Positions 23,526-31,925 of a stretch of DNA of 37,508 bases are shown here, piece after piece (within the stretch, counting starts at the first letter, position 1; every line of letters begins with the position of its first letter). The DNA is taken from NCBI GenBank assembly GCA_015662815.1, contig DQTK01000054.1, forward strand, positions 1 through 37,508. Direction: 5' to 3'. The notes below the pieces were generated by a model. The model searched no databases. It saw only the letters and a program-made list of their open reading frames with translations, and was not told where the DNA came from. This DNA comes from Aquifex aeolicus (GTDB taxonomy: Bacteria > Aquificota > Aquificia > Aquificales > Aquificaceae). Both the position numbers and the translations under genes were made by a program.

Positions 23526-25145
23526 ATGAAACTATTCATAGTTGAATCACCTACAAAAGCAAAAACTATCCAGAAATTTCTCGGTAAAGATTTCTACGTA
23601 AAGGCAACTTTGGGACATATAAAGGATTTACCCGAAAAGGAATTTGGTGTAGACCTTAAAACTCTCAGAGCTAAATATGTTTATTTGAGAGGGAAGAAAA
23701 AATTAATCGAAGAGTTAAAGAGGCTCTCGAAAAAAGCAGAAATAGTTTATATCTGTACAGACCCCGACAGGGAAGGTGAAGCAATAGCTTATTTCTTAAA
23801 AAAGGATTTGCAAAAGGTCAATAAGGATATAAAAAGAGCAGTATTTTACGAAATTACTCCTGATGCTATAAAGCAAAGTATAAGAAATGCAGGAGATATA
23901 AATATAAACCTCGTGCATTCACAATTTGCACGCAGGATTTTAGATAGGTTAATAGGTTATCTAATTTCCCCGATACTTTGGAAGGAGTTTAGAAATTACA
24001 AGCTTTCCGCCGGAAGAGTTCAATCTCCGGCACTACGTTTAATAGTTGAAAGGGAAAGGGAAATTCAAAACTTTAGAGTTAAAAAATATTACTACGTTAT
24101 GGTCATTCTGGAGAAAGATGGAGAGGTTTTTCAGGCTGTTTACGACTACAGGTATGAGAACCCGTCGGATGCAAAAATAATTGCGGAAAAGTTGGAAAAA
24201 GGCTTTTTCAGTGTATACAGCATTGATATAAAAAAGGATAAAGTGTACCCTCCCAAACCTTTTATCACCTCAAACCTTCAAGCCGAAGCCAATGCAAAGT
24301 TGGGATTCTCCCCTGAAAAAACCCAAAAGCTTTCCCAGGAACTCTACGAGAAAGGTTATATCACTTATCCGAGAACCGATAGTTATAGGATAAATGAACA
24401 AAAAGCAAAGGAATTTATGAACTTTATAAGAAGAGAATTCGGAGAAAAGTACGTAGGAAGATTAAGGAAATTTCGTGAGAAGAAAAACGTGCAGGGAGCT
24501 CATGAGTGTATAAGACCTACAAAGCCTATTCCAACGATACCCGAAAGAGAAGAACTCAGAATTCTTTATGACCTTATATTCCGTAGAACTTTGGCTAGTC
24601 TAATGAAGGAGATTCATCTAGAGAGGAAAAAAGTTATCGTTGAAGCGATTACCCCTGAACTAAGAAGACCCGTATATCTGGTAGCAAAAGGCTTAAAAAT
24701 AGTTTTCGATGGATGGAGTAGAGTTTATCCCTCAGAAATAAAGGAGGAACTTTTACCAAAACTCGTGCAAGGAGATCTTCTAAAGCTTATAAAGACAGAC
24801 CTTGAAGAGAGAAAAACTCAACCCCCTTCCAGATATACAGAAGGTACTTTGATAAAAACCCTTGAGAAACTCGGTATAGGAAGACCTTCAACATATTCGA
24901 CCATAGTAAAAACCTTGAAAGAGCGAGGGTATATAAAGGTCAAAAATAAAACCATTTTACCTACGGATGTCGCTTTTGAGGTAGTAGACTTCTTGATAGA
25001 AAACTTTCCCCTTTTAATGGACTATAAATTCACATCATTGATGGAGGAGAAACTGGACTTGATTGAGGAAGGGAAAGCTGATTGGAAAAAGGTTATTTAC
25101 GAATTTGCGTCAAAGGTTCTCGGTAAAGAACTTCCCAAGGTCTGA
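23526..25145 (+). CDS. topA: DNA topoisomerase I (type IA), no C-terminal zinc fingers
   Basis: 539 residues, against about 865 in E. coli. Toprim domain with E7 (FIVESPTKAKT) and D79/D81 (CTDPDREGEA). Catalytic Y281 in YITYPRTDS. The gate region LSAGRVQSPALRL and the late motif PPSRYTEGTLIKTLEKLGIGRPSTY are present. The chain stops after the core: no Cys-rich zinc ribbons follow. A short TopA is typical of Aquifex as I recall, so this is probably a natural form rather than a truncation. It relaxes negative supercoils. Reverse gyrase would normally act alongside in hyperthermophiles. Its TGA is 2 bp from the CCA end of the opposing tRNA gene. Confidence 0.95.
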   Translation: MKLFIVESPTKAKTIQKFLGKDFYVKATLGHIKDLPEKEFGVDLKTLRAKYVYLRGKKKLIEELKRLSKKAEIVYICTDPDREGEAIAYFLKKDLQKVNKDIKRAVFYEITPDAIKQSIRNAGDININLVHSQFARRILDRLIGYLISPILWKEFRNYKLSAGRVQSPALRLIVEREREIQNFRVKKYYYVMVILEKDGEVFQAVYDYRYENPSDAKIIAEKLEKGFFSVYSIDIKKDKVYPPKPFITSNLQAEANAKLGFSPEKTQKLSQELYEKGYITYPRTDSYRINEQKAKEFMNFIRREFGEKYVGRLRKFREKKNVQGAHECIRPTKPIPTIPEREELRILYDLIFRRTLASLMKEIHLERKKVIVEAITPELRRPVYLVAKGLKIVFDGWSRVYPSEIKEELLPKLVQGDLLKLIKTDLEERKTQPPSRYTEGTLIKTLEKLGIGRPSTYSTIVKTLKERGYIKVKNKTILPTDVAFEVVDFLIENFPLLMDYKFTSLMEEKLDLIEEGKADWKKVIYEFASKVLGKELPKV

Positions 25146-25147
25146 GG

Positions 25148-25223
25148 TGGTGGCCCAGGGCGGAGTCGAACCGCCGACACCCCGGTTTTCAGCCGGGTGC
25201 TCTACCACCTGAGCTACCGGGCC
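25148..25223 (-). tRNA. tRNA-Phe (anticodon GAA), CCA encoded
   Basis: 76 nt on the minus strand. Acceptor GGCCCGG pairs with CTGGGCC (one G-U at 6-67). The D-arm contains TAGCTCAGGTGGTAGAGC. Anticodon stem CCCGG/CCGGG surrounds loop CTGAAAA with anticodon GAA (plus-strand bases 25188-25190). The T arm contains GGTTCGACTCC. The discriminator A and a genomic CCA follow (25150-25148). The high stem GC content fits a thermophile. It stands alone, facing topA with 2 bp between 3' ends. Confidence 0.97.
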
Positions 25224-25238
25224 TCTAACCAAGAATAT

Positions 25239-25267
25239 ATTTTATAACCTTCTTTTCTTTAGTTCAA
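25239..25267 (-). promoter_or_regulatory. tRNA-Phe promoter
   Basis: Minus strand: -35 TTGAAC (25267-25262), exactly 17 bp, -10 TAAAAT (25244-25239), then 15 nt to the first tRNA base. The best two-box promoter in the window, and a useful internal reference for what this organism's sigma-70 sites look like. Confidence 0.75.
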
Positions 25268-25279
25268 GTATTAAAGCTA

Positions 25280-25285
25280 TATACT
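25280..25285 (+). promoter_or_regulatory. -10 element for the PsiE/ABC operon, leaderless spacing
   Basis: TATACT, then 8 nt, then ATG 25294. No Shine-Dalgarno. The upstream sequence is shared with the divergent tRNA-Phe promoter. Confidence 0.5.
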
Positions 25286-25293
25286 TAAAATTT

Positions 25294-25701
25294 ATGGAAA
25301 ATTTTAAGAAACAACTTCACGGTACATTTCTACTTGTAATCCAGGTTTTTATGTGGTTTACCATAACTCTGGAGTTTATATCCTTACTAAATGAGATTGT
25401 TTTAAACTTGAAGAATTTTAATTTTTCCGAGATAGAAACCTATGATATTATAATTAAAATTCTGAATATTTTGATAATATACGAGTTATTTACAACGCTA
25501 CTTACGGCATTTGAGGAGAAGAAGATAAAACTAATTCTCATTATCGATACGGCTATGATATTTTTTATAAGGGAACTCTTGATAATTCTCTTTTCTTATA
25601 AAAAACTCGAACTTAATGTGGGAGTATCTTATGCCCTAATTTTGGGAACTCTGGGAATTTTGAGATTCCTGTATATGAAGTATAAAATTGATACAGAATG
25701 A
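25294..25701 (+). CDS. PsiE-like four-helix membrane protein
   Basis: 135 residues with four predicted transmembrane helices (about 13-33, 52-68, 77-97 and 107-127). The order and length, and the RELLIIL segment after the third helix, fit the phosphate-starvation-inducible PsiE-like family (PF06146). Its molecular role is not established. Head of a tight four-gene run: the stop overlaps the adaptor gene as ATGA. This suggests a link to the exporter that follows, but association does not prove a shared function. Confidence 0.6.
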   Translation: MENFKKQLHGTFLLVIQVFMWFTITLEFISLLNEIVLNLKNFNFSEIETYDIIIKILNILIIYELFTTLLTAFEEKKIKLILIIDTAMIFFIRELLIILFSYKKLELNVGVSYALILGTLGILRFLYMKYKIDTE

Positions 25702-26819
25702 GGAAAATTCTATGGATTATATTAATAATTTCAATTATTATTTCCGTAGCTTTTGTATACTTTAATGTATTTGAGAAAAACTATAGGATTTACGAAGTCA
25801 AGGAATTACCTTTGGTAAAAGCCATTTATGCCACCGGGTACATCAAAGCACACAATGAGGTTGAGGTAAAATCACGGGTTGCAGGATACGTAGTAAGGGT
25901 CTATAAAGATGTCGGAGATATTGTAAAAAAAGGGGAACTTCTTGCAGAACTCGAAAATAAACCTTTGGAAAGGAAAATAGAAGAAATTAGAACTGAATTT
26001 GAGAATCTCCGGGAAAAGTTGCTTCCACAATCTTACTTTATAAAGAGCTTTAAGGAAAAAATCGCTGCTAAAAGGGAAAGGATAGAAGAATTAAAGTATA
26101 GACTTCAAAGGAGGAAAAAGCTTTATGAGAAAGGTCTTATTTCGAAAGAGGAAATTTTTAACCTTGAGAAACAGTACAACGCTCAGCTGAGGGAGCTATC
26201 AGCCCTTGAGTTGGAGTTTAAGGAAAAGGTGAAGGAAATAAAAAGAAAAATAAAAGTCCTTAAAGCTACATTGAACCGATTAGAGGAAGAGCTAGAGCAG
26301 TATAAAATAAAAAGTCCGATAAGTGGTGTGATTCTTAAAAGAGACGTAGAAATAGGGGATTATGTGAATACTTTTATGGAAACCAAGCCCTTGTTTGTTA
26401 TAGGCGATTTAAGGAAATTAAAAACAATTTTGGAAATAGATGAGGAATACTCTTATCTTGTAAAACCGAATCAAAAAGTTTACATAACTATTGATTCAGT
26501 CCCTGATAGGGTTTACGATGGAAGAATTGTAAAAATTTATAAAAGGGTAAATGAAAGGAGAAAGAGTTTCGAGGTGGAAGTTAAAACGGATTATGACGTA
26601 GAACTCTTTTCGGGAACAACGGTTGAAGCAAACATAATCATTTCAGAAAAGTTAGGTATAGCTATTCCGAAAGAGGCGATATTTGAAGAAAACAAAGTGA
26701 GGGTTCTCGAAAAGGGAAAAATTGTTGAAAGAGTAGTAAGGCTTGGAGGAACTTACGGTGATATGGTTGAAGTCCTTGAGGGACTCCAGGAAGGAGAAAA
26801 GGTTGTGATAGAAAGATGA
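25698..26819 (+). CDS. HlyD/MacA-type periplasmic adaptor protein
   Basis: 373 residues. One N-terminal transmembrane helix (about 4-22), then the lipoyl/barrel-sandwich half VEVKSRVAGYVVRVYKDVGDIVKKGELLAELE, a long coiled-coil hairpin (about 90-190, KRERIEELKYRLQRRKKLYEKG), the second lipoyl half KIKSPISGVILKRDVEIGDY, a beta-barrel, and a membrane-proximal domain ending EVLEGLQEGEKVVIER. It bridges an inner-membrane ABC transporter to an outer-membrane channel. No TolC-type gene is here. Coupled to its neighbours by ATGA at both ends. Confidence 0.9.
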   Translation: MRKILWIILIISIIISVAFVYFNVFEKNYRIYEVKELPLVKAIYATGYIKAHNEVEVKSRVAGYVVRVYKDVGDIVKKGELLAELENKPLERKIEEIRTEFENLREKLLPQSYFIKSFKEKIAAKRERIEELKYRLQRRKKLYEKGLISKEEIFNLEKQYNAQLRELSALELEFKEKVKEIKRKIKVLKATLNRLEEELEQYKIKSPISGVILKRDVEIGDYVNTFMETKPLFVIGDLRKLKTILEIDEEYSYLVKPNQKVYITIDSVPDRVYDGRIVKIYKRVNERRKSFEVEVKTDYDVELFSGTTVEANIIISEKLGIAIPKEAIFEENKVRVLEKGKIVERVVRLGGTYGDMVEVLEGLQEGEKVVIER

Positions 26820-28066
26820 AGGGAAATTTCTTCATATCGCTCAGGTTATTCTTCGAAAGGCGGAGACAAAGCGTGATTGCAACACTCGGAGTGGTTATAG
26901 GTACAGTGGCCTTTGTAGTGATGAGTTCAATGATAAACGGGTTTCAAAAATATTTCCTCGAAGAGGCTCTAAATATAAATGGACATGTAAAGATTTTTGT
27001 CGAAAGCACTTTTAGAGAGGATAGGATTCTCAGAAAAGTTTACAAAGAGGGTATTTTTCTAGTTTTGGGTGCAAAACCGAAAAGTGTAAAAGATAGAATT
27101 TCAAACTATAGGGAGATTTTGAGTAAGTATGCAAAAGATGAAAACCTTTTGGGAATTACCCTGCACCTTGTAGGAAACGGAGTTATATCTTACGGTGTTA
27201 AGGAAAAGCCGGCAACTTTTGTAGGAATATTTCCCGAATTAGAAAATGAAACTTTGAAGATTTCAAAATACCTTGTAAAGAATAATCTTGGTCAATTAGA
27301 AAGAAATAAAGAAGCTGTAATTCTCGGTATTAAGCTTGCTGAAGAGCTGGGAATAAAAGATATAGGAAAGAAAGTTATTCTCCTTTCACCCAACGGAACA
27401 CTCCACAGATTGAAAGTTGTAGACTTTTTAAACACTGGAATTACTGAAATAGATAAGTCTCGAGTTTATTTGCATATTAAAAAACTTCAGGATATCCTAG
27501 GAAAGCCTAACGAAGTGAACGAAGTAATCCTAAAGCTAAAAAGTGCAGATTTAGCTCCCGTTTACGCTAAAAGGCTTACTAAAGAAACCGGCTACAGGGC
27601 TGAGAGCTGGCAGGAGTCCTTTAAAAATTTCCTATCTATATTTAAAATTCAGAGGATAATAACTCGTTCTGTTGTCTTTGCTATACTCTTGGTTTCAGGC
27701 TTTGGGATTTTCAATATCATAATGATGACTGTTTTAGAGAAAAAGAGGGATATAGCAATACTTAAAGCAATGGGTTACGAAAAAAGAGATATAATATTTA
27801 TTTTCTCACTTCAGGGAATAATAATAGGTGTATTCGGAGGATTAGCGGGAAACCTCCTATCTTTCGAGATACTTGAGTGGTTGGAAACTATCAAAATAGG
27901 AGTTGAAGGAATAATAAGGGCTGAAGGATTTCTTCTTGACAGAAGTATTTCCTATCACCTGCAAGGTTTTATCTTTGCGGTATTAGTTTCCTTTCTAGCA
28001 TCCTTTTACCCTGCCTACAGAGCTTCCCGATTTCATCCTGTAGAGGTTTTCAGAAGTGGAAGCTGA
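26816..28066 (+). CDS. MacB/FtsX-type ABC transporter permease
   Basis: 416 residues. N-terminal transmembrane helix about 18-40 (SVIATLGVVIGTVAFVVMSS), a large periplasmic MacB_PCD-like domain (about 45-275), then three helices typical of FtsX (about 280-305, 325-350, 378-400) with the coupling segment EKKRDIAILKAMGYEKRDI and the tail SFYPAYRASRFHPVEVFR. MacB-type (mechanotransmission) permeases drive efflux of peptides or antibiotics, or lipoprotein release (LolCDE). The adjacent adaptor favours the MacAB-like exporter reading. ATGA overlap upstream and 11-bp overlap with the ATPase downstream. Confidence 0.9.
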   Translation: MKGNFFISLRLFFERRRQSVIATLGVVIGTVAFVVMSSMINGFQKYFLEEALNINGHVKIFVESTFREDRILRKVYKEGIFLVLGAKPKSVKDRISNYREILSKYAKDENLLGITLHLVGNGVISYGVKEKPATFVGIFPELENETLKISKYLVKNNLGQLERNKEAVILGIKLAEELGIKDIGKKVILLSPNGTLHRLKVVDFLNTGITEIDKSRVYLHIKKLQDILGKPNEVNEVILKLKSADLAPVYAKRLTKETGYRAESWQESFKNFLSIFKIQRIITRSVVFAILLVSGFGIFNIIMMTVLEKKRDIAILKAMGYEKRDIIFIFSLQGIIIGVFGGLAGNLLSFEILEWLETIKIGVEGIIRAEGFLLDRSISYHLQGFIFAVLVSFLASFYPAYRASRFHPVEVFRSGS

Positions 28067-28736
28067 TACAGTTCTCAAAGCGGAAAATATAAAAAAGCTC
28101 ATAGGGAACTACGAAATATTAAAGGGAATAAATTTCTCGGTAAAAAAGGGAGAGTTCGTAAGCATAGTTGGAGCATCGGGTTCCGGAAAGAGTACACTTT
28201 TATACATACTGGGACTTCTTGATACTCCTACTGAGGGAAAAATTTTCCTTGAAAATAGGGAGGTTGATTTCTCTCAAGAAAAGAAACTCGCCGCTTTGAG
28301 AAACAGAAAGTTTGGGTTTATCTTTCAATTCCATTATTTAATTCCCGAGTTTACCGCTCTTGAAAACGTAATGATACCTATGCTAAAGGTAGGGGTAGAC
28401 TTAAAACGGGCAAAGGAAAAAGCGGAGTATCTTCTGGAGAGGTTAGGTCTTAAGGATAAGATATTAAGGAAACCCTATCAACTCTCAGGAGGAGAGCAGC
28501 AAAGGGTTGCAATAGCAAGAGCACTTGCCAACGACCCTATTCTTCTTCTTGCTGATGAACCTACCGGGAATCTCGATTCTGTGAACACCCAAAAGGTTAT
28601 GGAAATCTTTCAGGAATTAAACAGTGAAGGAACAACAATAGTTATGGTAACCCATGAAAGGGAATTAACCCGAATGACCCACAGAGTAGTTGAGATAAAG
28701 GACGGGGAAATAGTGAAGGAGACTACTCCGGCTTAA
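28056..28736 (+). CDS. LolD/MacB-type ABC transporter ATPase
   Basis: 226 residues from GTG 28056. Walker A GASGSGKST (39-47), Q-loop FQFHYLIPEFTALENV, signature LSGGEQQRVAIARAL, Walker B LLLADEPTGNLDS and switch histidine in MVTHERE, all intact. The sequence type is the LolD/FtsE/MacB cluster and it pairs with the preceding FtsX permease. Product of the last gene in the operon. The 3' end overlaps serS by 14 bp. The GTG start overlaps the permease stop, so translation is probably coupled. Confidence 0.93.
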   Translation: MEADTVLKAENIKKLIGNYEILKGINFSVKKGEFVSIVGASGSGKSTLLYILGLLDTPTEGKIFLENREVDFSQEKKLAALRNRKFGFIFQFHYLIPEFTALENVMIPMLKVGVDLKRAKEKAEYLLERLGLKDKILRKPYQLSGGEQQRVAIARALANDPILLLADEPTGNLDSVNTQKVMEIFQELNSEGTTIVMVTHERELTRMTHRVVEIKDGEIVKETTPA

Positions 28737-30000
28737 TTACATCCGTACCCACATAATCCCTTAGAACTTCAGGAATAACTACACTTCCATCCTCCTGCTG
28801 GTAATTTTCAAGAATTGCAGCAAAGGTTCTACCTACTGCAAGACCTGAACCGTTCAAAGTATGAACAAATCTATTCTTTCCGGTTTTAGAATCCTTGAAC
28901 CTTGTATTCATTCTACGGGCTTGGAAATCCTCACAATTGGAACAGGAGGAGATTTCCCTGTATTTGTTTTGAGAAGGGAACCAGACTTCTATATCGTAAG
29001 TCTTTGATGCGGAAAAACCAAGGTCTCCCGTGCAAAGTTCTACTACCCTGTAAGGCAATCCTAAAAGCTGAAGAACTTCCTCTGCATCGCGGATTAGTTT
29101 TTCTAATTCCTCATAAGAAGTTTCGGGATGAACTATCTTTACCAACTCAACCTTATCAAACTGGTGCTGTCTGATTATTCCTCTAATGTCTTTCCCGTAT
29201 GCTCCCGCTTCCCTTCTATAACAGGGAGTGTAAGCTGTAAGATAAATAGGGAGCTCTTCTTCTTTGAGGATTTCATCCCTGAAGAGATTGGTCAGTGGTA
29301 CTTCCGCGGTTGGAATTAAATAAAGATTATCCCTTTCGCATTTATAAAGGTCTTCTTCAAATTTCGGGAGCTGTCCCGTACCTATCAAGATTTCGGGTCT
29401 TACCAAATGGGGCGGAAAAACTTCTTTATATCCCTTTTTCGAGTGTAAATCCAACATAAAATTAATCAAAGCTCTTTCCAGTTTAGCTCCCCAGCCTCTT
29501 ATTACGGTAAACCTGCTTCCGGAAAGTTTAGCTCCCTTTTTAAAATCCAGTATTCCGAGATTCTCTCCTATTTCCCAGTGGGGTTTGGGTTCAAAATCGA
29601 ATTTTCTTGGTTCACCCCATCTTCTTATCTCAACATTATCATTTTCATCACTTCCAACGGGTACACTCTCATTGGGGATATTGGGAATCCAAAGAATTGT
29701 ACTTTCCAGCTTTTTTTCTACTTTCCTTAGCTCCTCTTCCAGTTTTTCTATTTCCCCTTTAAGCCCTTTTACTTTGTTTTGTATCTCTGTAGTGTCTTTA
29801 CCTTCCCTTTTTAATATTCCTATTTCCTTACTAAGTTTATTCCTTTCATTTCTCAAACGTTCGAGTTCTTTTATTATCTCACGCCTTTTTTTATCCAACT
29901 CAAGCACTTTATCCACAAGTTTTACCAGTTCCTTATCTCGTGTGGATAGACGCTCTTTTACAAACTCAGGGTTTTTCCTTATAAGTTCTATGTCAATCAT
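28723..30000 (-). CDS. serS: Seryl-tRNA synthetase
   Basis: 425 residues. N-terminal tRNA-binding coiled coil about 27-105, then class II motifs: PTAEVPLTNLFRDEIL, motif 2 CYRREAGAYGKDIRGIIRQHQFDKVE, and motif 3 NGSGLAVGRTFAAILENYQ. Ends VVIPEVLRDYVGTD, as expected. ATG 30000 has no Shine-Dalgarno. Its promoter must lie in the 20 bp beyond or inside the gene debris at 30020-30565. The 3' end overlaps the ABC ATPase gene. Confidence 0.97.
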   Translation of the reverse strand: MIDIELIRKNPEFVKERLSTRDKELVKLVDKVLELDKKRREIIKELERLRNERNKLSKEIGILKREGKDTTEIQNKVKGLKGEIEKLEEELRKVEKKLESTILWIPNIPNESVPVGSDENDNVEIRRWGEPRKFDFEPKPHWEIGENLGILDFKKGAKLSGSRFTVIRGWGAKLERALINFMLDLHSKKGYKEVFPPHLVRPEILIGTGQLPKFEEDLYKCERDNLYLIPTAEVPLTNLFRDEILKEEELPIYLTAYTPCYRREAGAYGKDIRGIIRQHQFDKVELVKIVHPETSYEELEKLIRDAEEVLQLLGLPYRVVELCTGDLGFSASKTYDIEVWFPSQNKYREISSCSNCEDFQARRMNTRFKDSKTGKNRFVHTLNGSGLAVGRTFAAILENYQQEDGSVVIPEVLRDYVGTDVIKPE

Positions 30001-30016
30001 TTGTGAGTATATTTTA
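30001..30016 (-). promoter_or_regulatory. -10-like elements for serS
   Basis: On the minus strand TAAAAT (30016-30011) overlaps TATACT (30011-30006), 10 or 5 nt before ATG 30000. No ribosome binding site. The leader would be 0-5 nt. Confidence 0.4.
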
Positions 30017-30019
30017 CTC

Positions 30020-30271
30020 TATGCTATAAGAGCTTTGGAAAGAGCAGAACCTTCCTTGAAATACCACAGAATAGAACACGCAGAGATGATTACGGAAGAA
30101 CAGATAGAGAAAGTAAAGGAACTTAGTGTTCTCCTCTGTATGCAACCTAATTTTAACTGTTATTACAGGGATATTTACTTTAAAGCTCCGGGTGAGGAAC
30201 AAGCTTGCCGGATAAACCCTATAGACACTGTGGATAAAAAAGGATGGGAACTACTTAGATTTAAAATAACT
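30020..30271 (+). pseudogene. Internal fragment of an amidohydrolase (YtcJ-like)
   Basis: The frame reads AIRALERA, then YHRIEHAEMITEEQIEKV, then CMQPNF and EEQACRINPIDTVDKKGWEL. This matches the stretch of the amidohydrolase_3/YtcJ family that carries RIEHAQ and SMQP-x-(F/H). Neither the metal-binding N-terminus nor the C-terminus is present, and the frame joins directly to the TrpB2 fragment that follows. It begins about 20 bp from the serS start. An ATG at 30086 could start a 159-residue chimeric protein, but there is no ribosome binding site. Confidence 0.6.
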
Positions 30272-30565
30272 ATGAGGAAGTTCATAGTTTCGGAGGAAGG
30301 GATTCCGAAAAAGTGGTTTAATATCCTGCCTTTGCTTCCCGAACCTTTGGAACCGCCTCTGGATCCTGAAACTAAGGAGCCCATAAGTCCGGACAAGCTA
30401 CTTGCTATATTTCCCGAACCGCTTATTGAACGGGAAGTTTCGGAAAAAGAATGGATTGATATTCCCGAAGAAGTTAAAGTGATTCTGTTTAATCTTTCGG
30501 GACACGGATATTTTGACCTGTCGGCTTACGATAAATATCTTCACGGAGAATTGGAGGATGTGTAA
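30272..30565 (+). pseudogene. Core-deleted TrpB2 (tryptophan synthase beta-like) remnant
   Basis: 97 residues from ATG 30272. Residues 1-69 match the TrpB2 N-terminus (IPKKWFNILPLLPEPLEPPL, then PEPLIEREVSEKEWIDIPEEV). Residues 70-97 match its C-terminal end (VILFNLSGHGYFDLSAYDKY, then LHGELEDV). About 330 residues of the usual 430, including the PLP lysine and all catalytic parts, are missing. The joint near base 30479 is in frame. It cannot be an active synthase. The open frame without stops over 160 codons suggests a recent event or continued expression of a stub. Confidence 0.75.
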
Positions 30566-30578
30566 ATTCTGTTAAAAT
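30551..30578 (+). promoter_or_regulatory. Promoter for the PfpI/zinc-importer operon
   Basis: TTGGAG (30551-30556), 16 bp, TAAAAT (30573-30578), then 7 nt to ATG 30586. No Shine-Dalgarno. No obvious Zur-type palindrome. Confidence 0.5.
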
Positions 30579-30585
30579 TAAACCA

Positions 30586-31092
30586 ATGAGTAGGGTTCTA
30601 ATATTTCTGGAAGAATTAGTTGAGGATGTTGAATACATATATCCTTACCTTAGGTTTAAAGAAGAGGGTTTCGAAGTAATCTCGGTAGCTCCGAAACTTA
30701 AAGAGTACAAAGGAAAAAAGGGAATGAGCTTTTCTCCCGATAAAACCATAAAGGATGTATATCATACAGAGTTTGATTGTATCTTCATACCGGGCGGATA
30801 CGCTCCTGATAGATTAAGAAGATATACCGAAGTATTGCACATAGTCAAAAAGCACTACGAAAAGGATAAGCTTGTATGTGCAGTATGTCACGGACTGTGG
30901 GTTCTTATCTCGGCAAAGATTGTTAAGGGAAAAACTGTTACAGGATTTTTTGCAATCAAAGACGATTTAATCAACGCCGGAGCTAATTATACCGGTAATC
31001 CTGTGGAAGTAGATGGAAACCTGATAACGGCAACAGACCCCAACTCTATGCTGGAAATGGTAAGGATTATAGTAGGGAGGCTGAAAAAATGA
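30586..31092 (+). CDS. DJ-1/PfpI-family protein
   Basis: 168 residues, single-domain PfpI fold. The nucleophile elbow is AVCHG with C101 and H102. The conserved acidic residue near the N-terminus is in LVEDVE (E13). IFIPGGYAPDRLRR is the standard glycine-rich segment. Family activities include protease I, glyoxalase/deglycase and stress chaperone, and sequence does not choose between them. It heads the zinc-importer operon, with its stop overlapping the binding-protein start (ATGA). A role in stress tied to metal supply is only a guess. Confidence 0.9.
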   Translation: MSRVLIFLEELVEDVEYIYPYLRFKEEGFEVISVAPKLKEYKGKKGMSFSPDKTIKDVYHTEFDCIFIPGGYAPDRLRRYTEVLHIVKKHYEKDKLVCAVCHGLWVLISAKIVKGKTVTGFFAIKDDLINAGANYTGNPVEVDGNLITATDPNSMLEMVRIIVGRLKK

Positions 31093-31925
31093 AAATTCTT
31101 ATTTCCCTTATGCTTTTATTTGTTTTTTCTTTTGCAAAGGATTTGATTCTGGTATCTATTTATCCCTTTTACGATGTAGTAAAGGAGATAAGCGGTGATG
31201 ACTTTAGGGTAGAAAACCTCGTTCCCCCTAAAGCTGATTACCACATGTACGAGCTTACCCCCAGAGATCTTATAAAGCTTTACGTGGCTAAGGTTCTCTT
31301 TGTAAGTGGAATTCCCCTAGGTGAATGGGAAAGAAAACTTGAAAGAATAACAAAAGCCAGAGTTTTTTACCTCTCAAGGGATATAGATATACTTTTTTAC
31401 GGTCATAAGGAACTCGGAAAAGATCCCCATTTTTGGGTATCTCCCAAGCGTATGCTTTTGGTTGCCGAAAACGTGAAAAAATCCCTTGAGGAGATATATC
31501 CAAATAAGAGTTTCGAGGAAGGGTATAAAAACGCATATCGGAAGCTAAAAGAACTTCACGAAGCTTATATAAAAACATTATCGACCTGTAAGTACAGAAG
31601 TTTTGGAGCATTACACCCGGCATTCGGGTACCTTGCCTTAGATTATAATCTCAAACAGATTGTTCTGAAAGAGGGACACAGTCATGGTGATATATCTCCC
31701 GGAGAACTCAAGAAGCTAATGAGGAAAATTAAGAAAGAAAAGATTAAAGCAGTTCTTATACCCAAAGGATTCCATTCGAAAGTTGCCCGTATACTTAGGG
31801 AAGATTACGGTATCTCCGTTTACGAGATTAACATTAAAATTATCCCCGAGAAGGAAGGAGATAATTACTACTCTATAATGGATAGGAATTTAAGGGTTTT
31901 GAAAAAGGCTCTGAAATGCGAATAG
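31089..31925 (+). CDS. znuA: Zinc/manganese-type ABC importer, substrate-binding protein
   Basis: 278 residues, cluster A-I (TroA/ZnuA fold). Signal peptide about 1-16 (ILISLMLLFVFSFA). The metal ligands expected by position are H52 (YHMYEL), H114 (DPHFWVSPK) and H176 (LHPAFGYL). A fourth acidic ligand would lie near the C-terminus. The GHSHGDISPGELKKL segment also matches the family. It lacks the long His-rich loop of enterobacterial ZnuA. Zinc is the likeliest substrate but manganese or iron cannot be excluded. Operon order is binding protein, ATPase, permease, with overlaps of 10 and 14 bp. Confidence 0.88.
   Translation: MKILISLMLLFVFSFAKDLILVSIYPFYDVVKEISGDDFRVENLVPPKADYHMYELTPRDLIKLYVAKVLFVSGIPLGEWERKLERITKARVFYLSRDIDILFYGHKELGKDPHFWVSPKRMLLVAENVKKSLEEIYPNKSFEEGYKNAYRKLKELHEAYIKTLSTCKYRSFGALHPAFGYLALDYNLKQIVLKEGHSHGDISPGELKKLMRKIKKEKIKAVLIPKGFHSKVARILREDYGISVYEINIKIIPEKEGDNYYSIMDRNLRVLKKALKCE

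Noticed and set aside
29585..30000. Plus-strand open frame reaching back across serS from the gene debris at 30020
   Set aside because: It is the Ser/Leu/Phe-rich mirror of the serS coiled coil. Homology on the plus strand begins only after about 30020.
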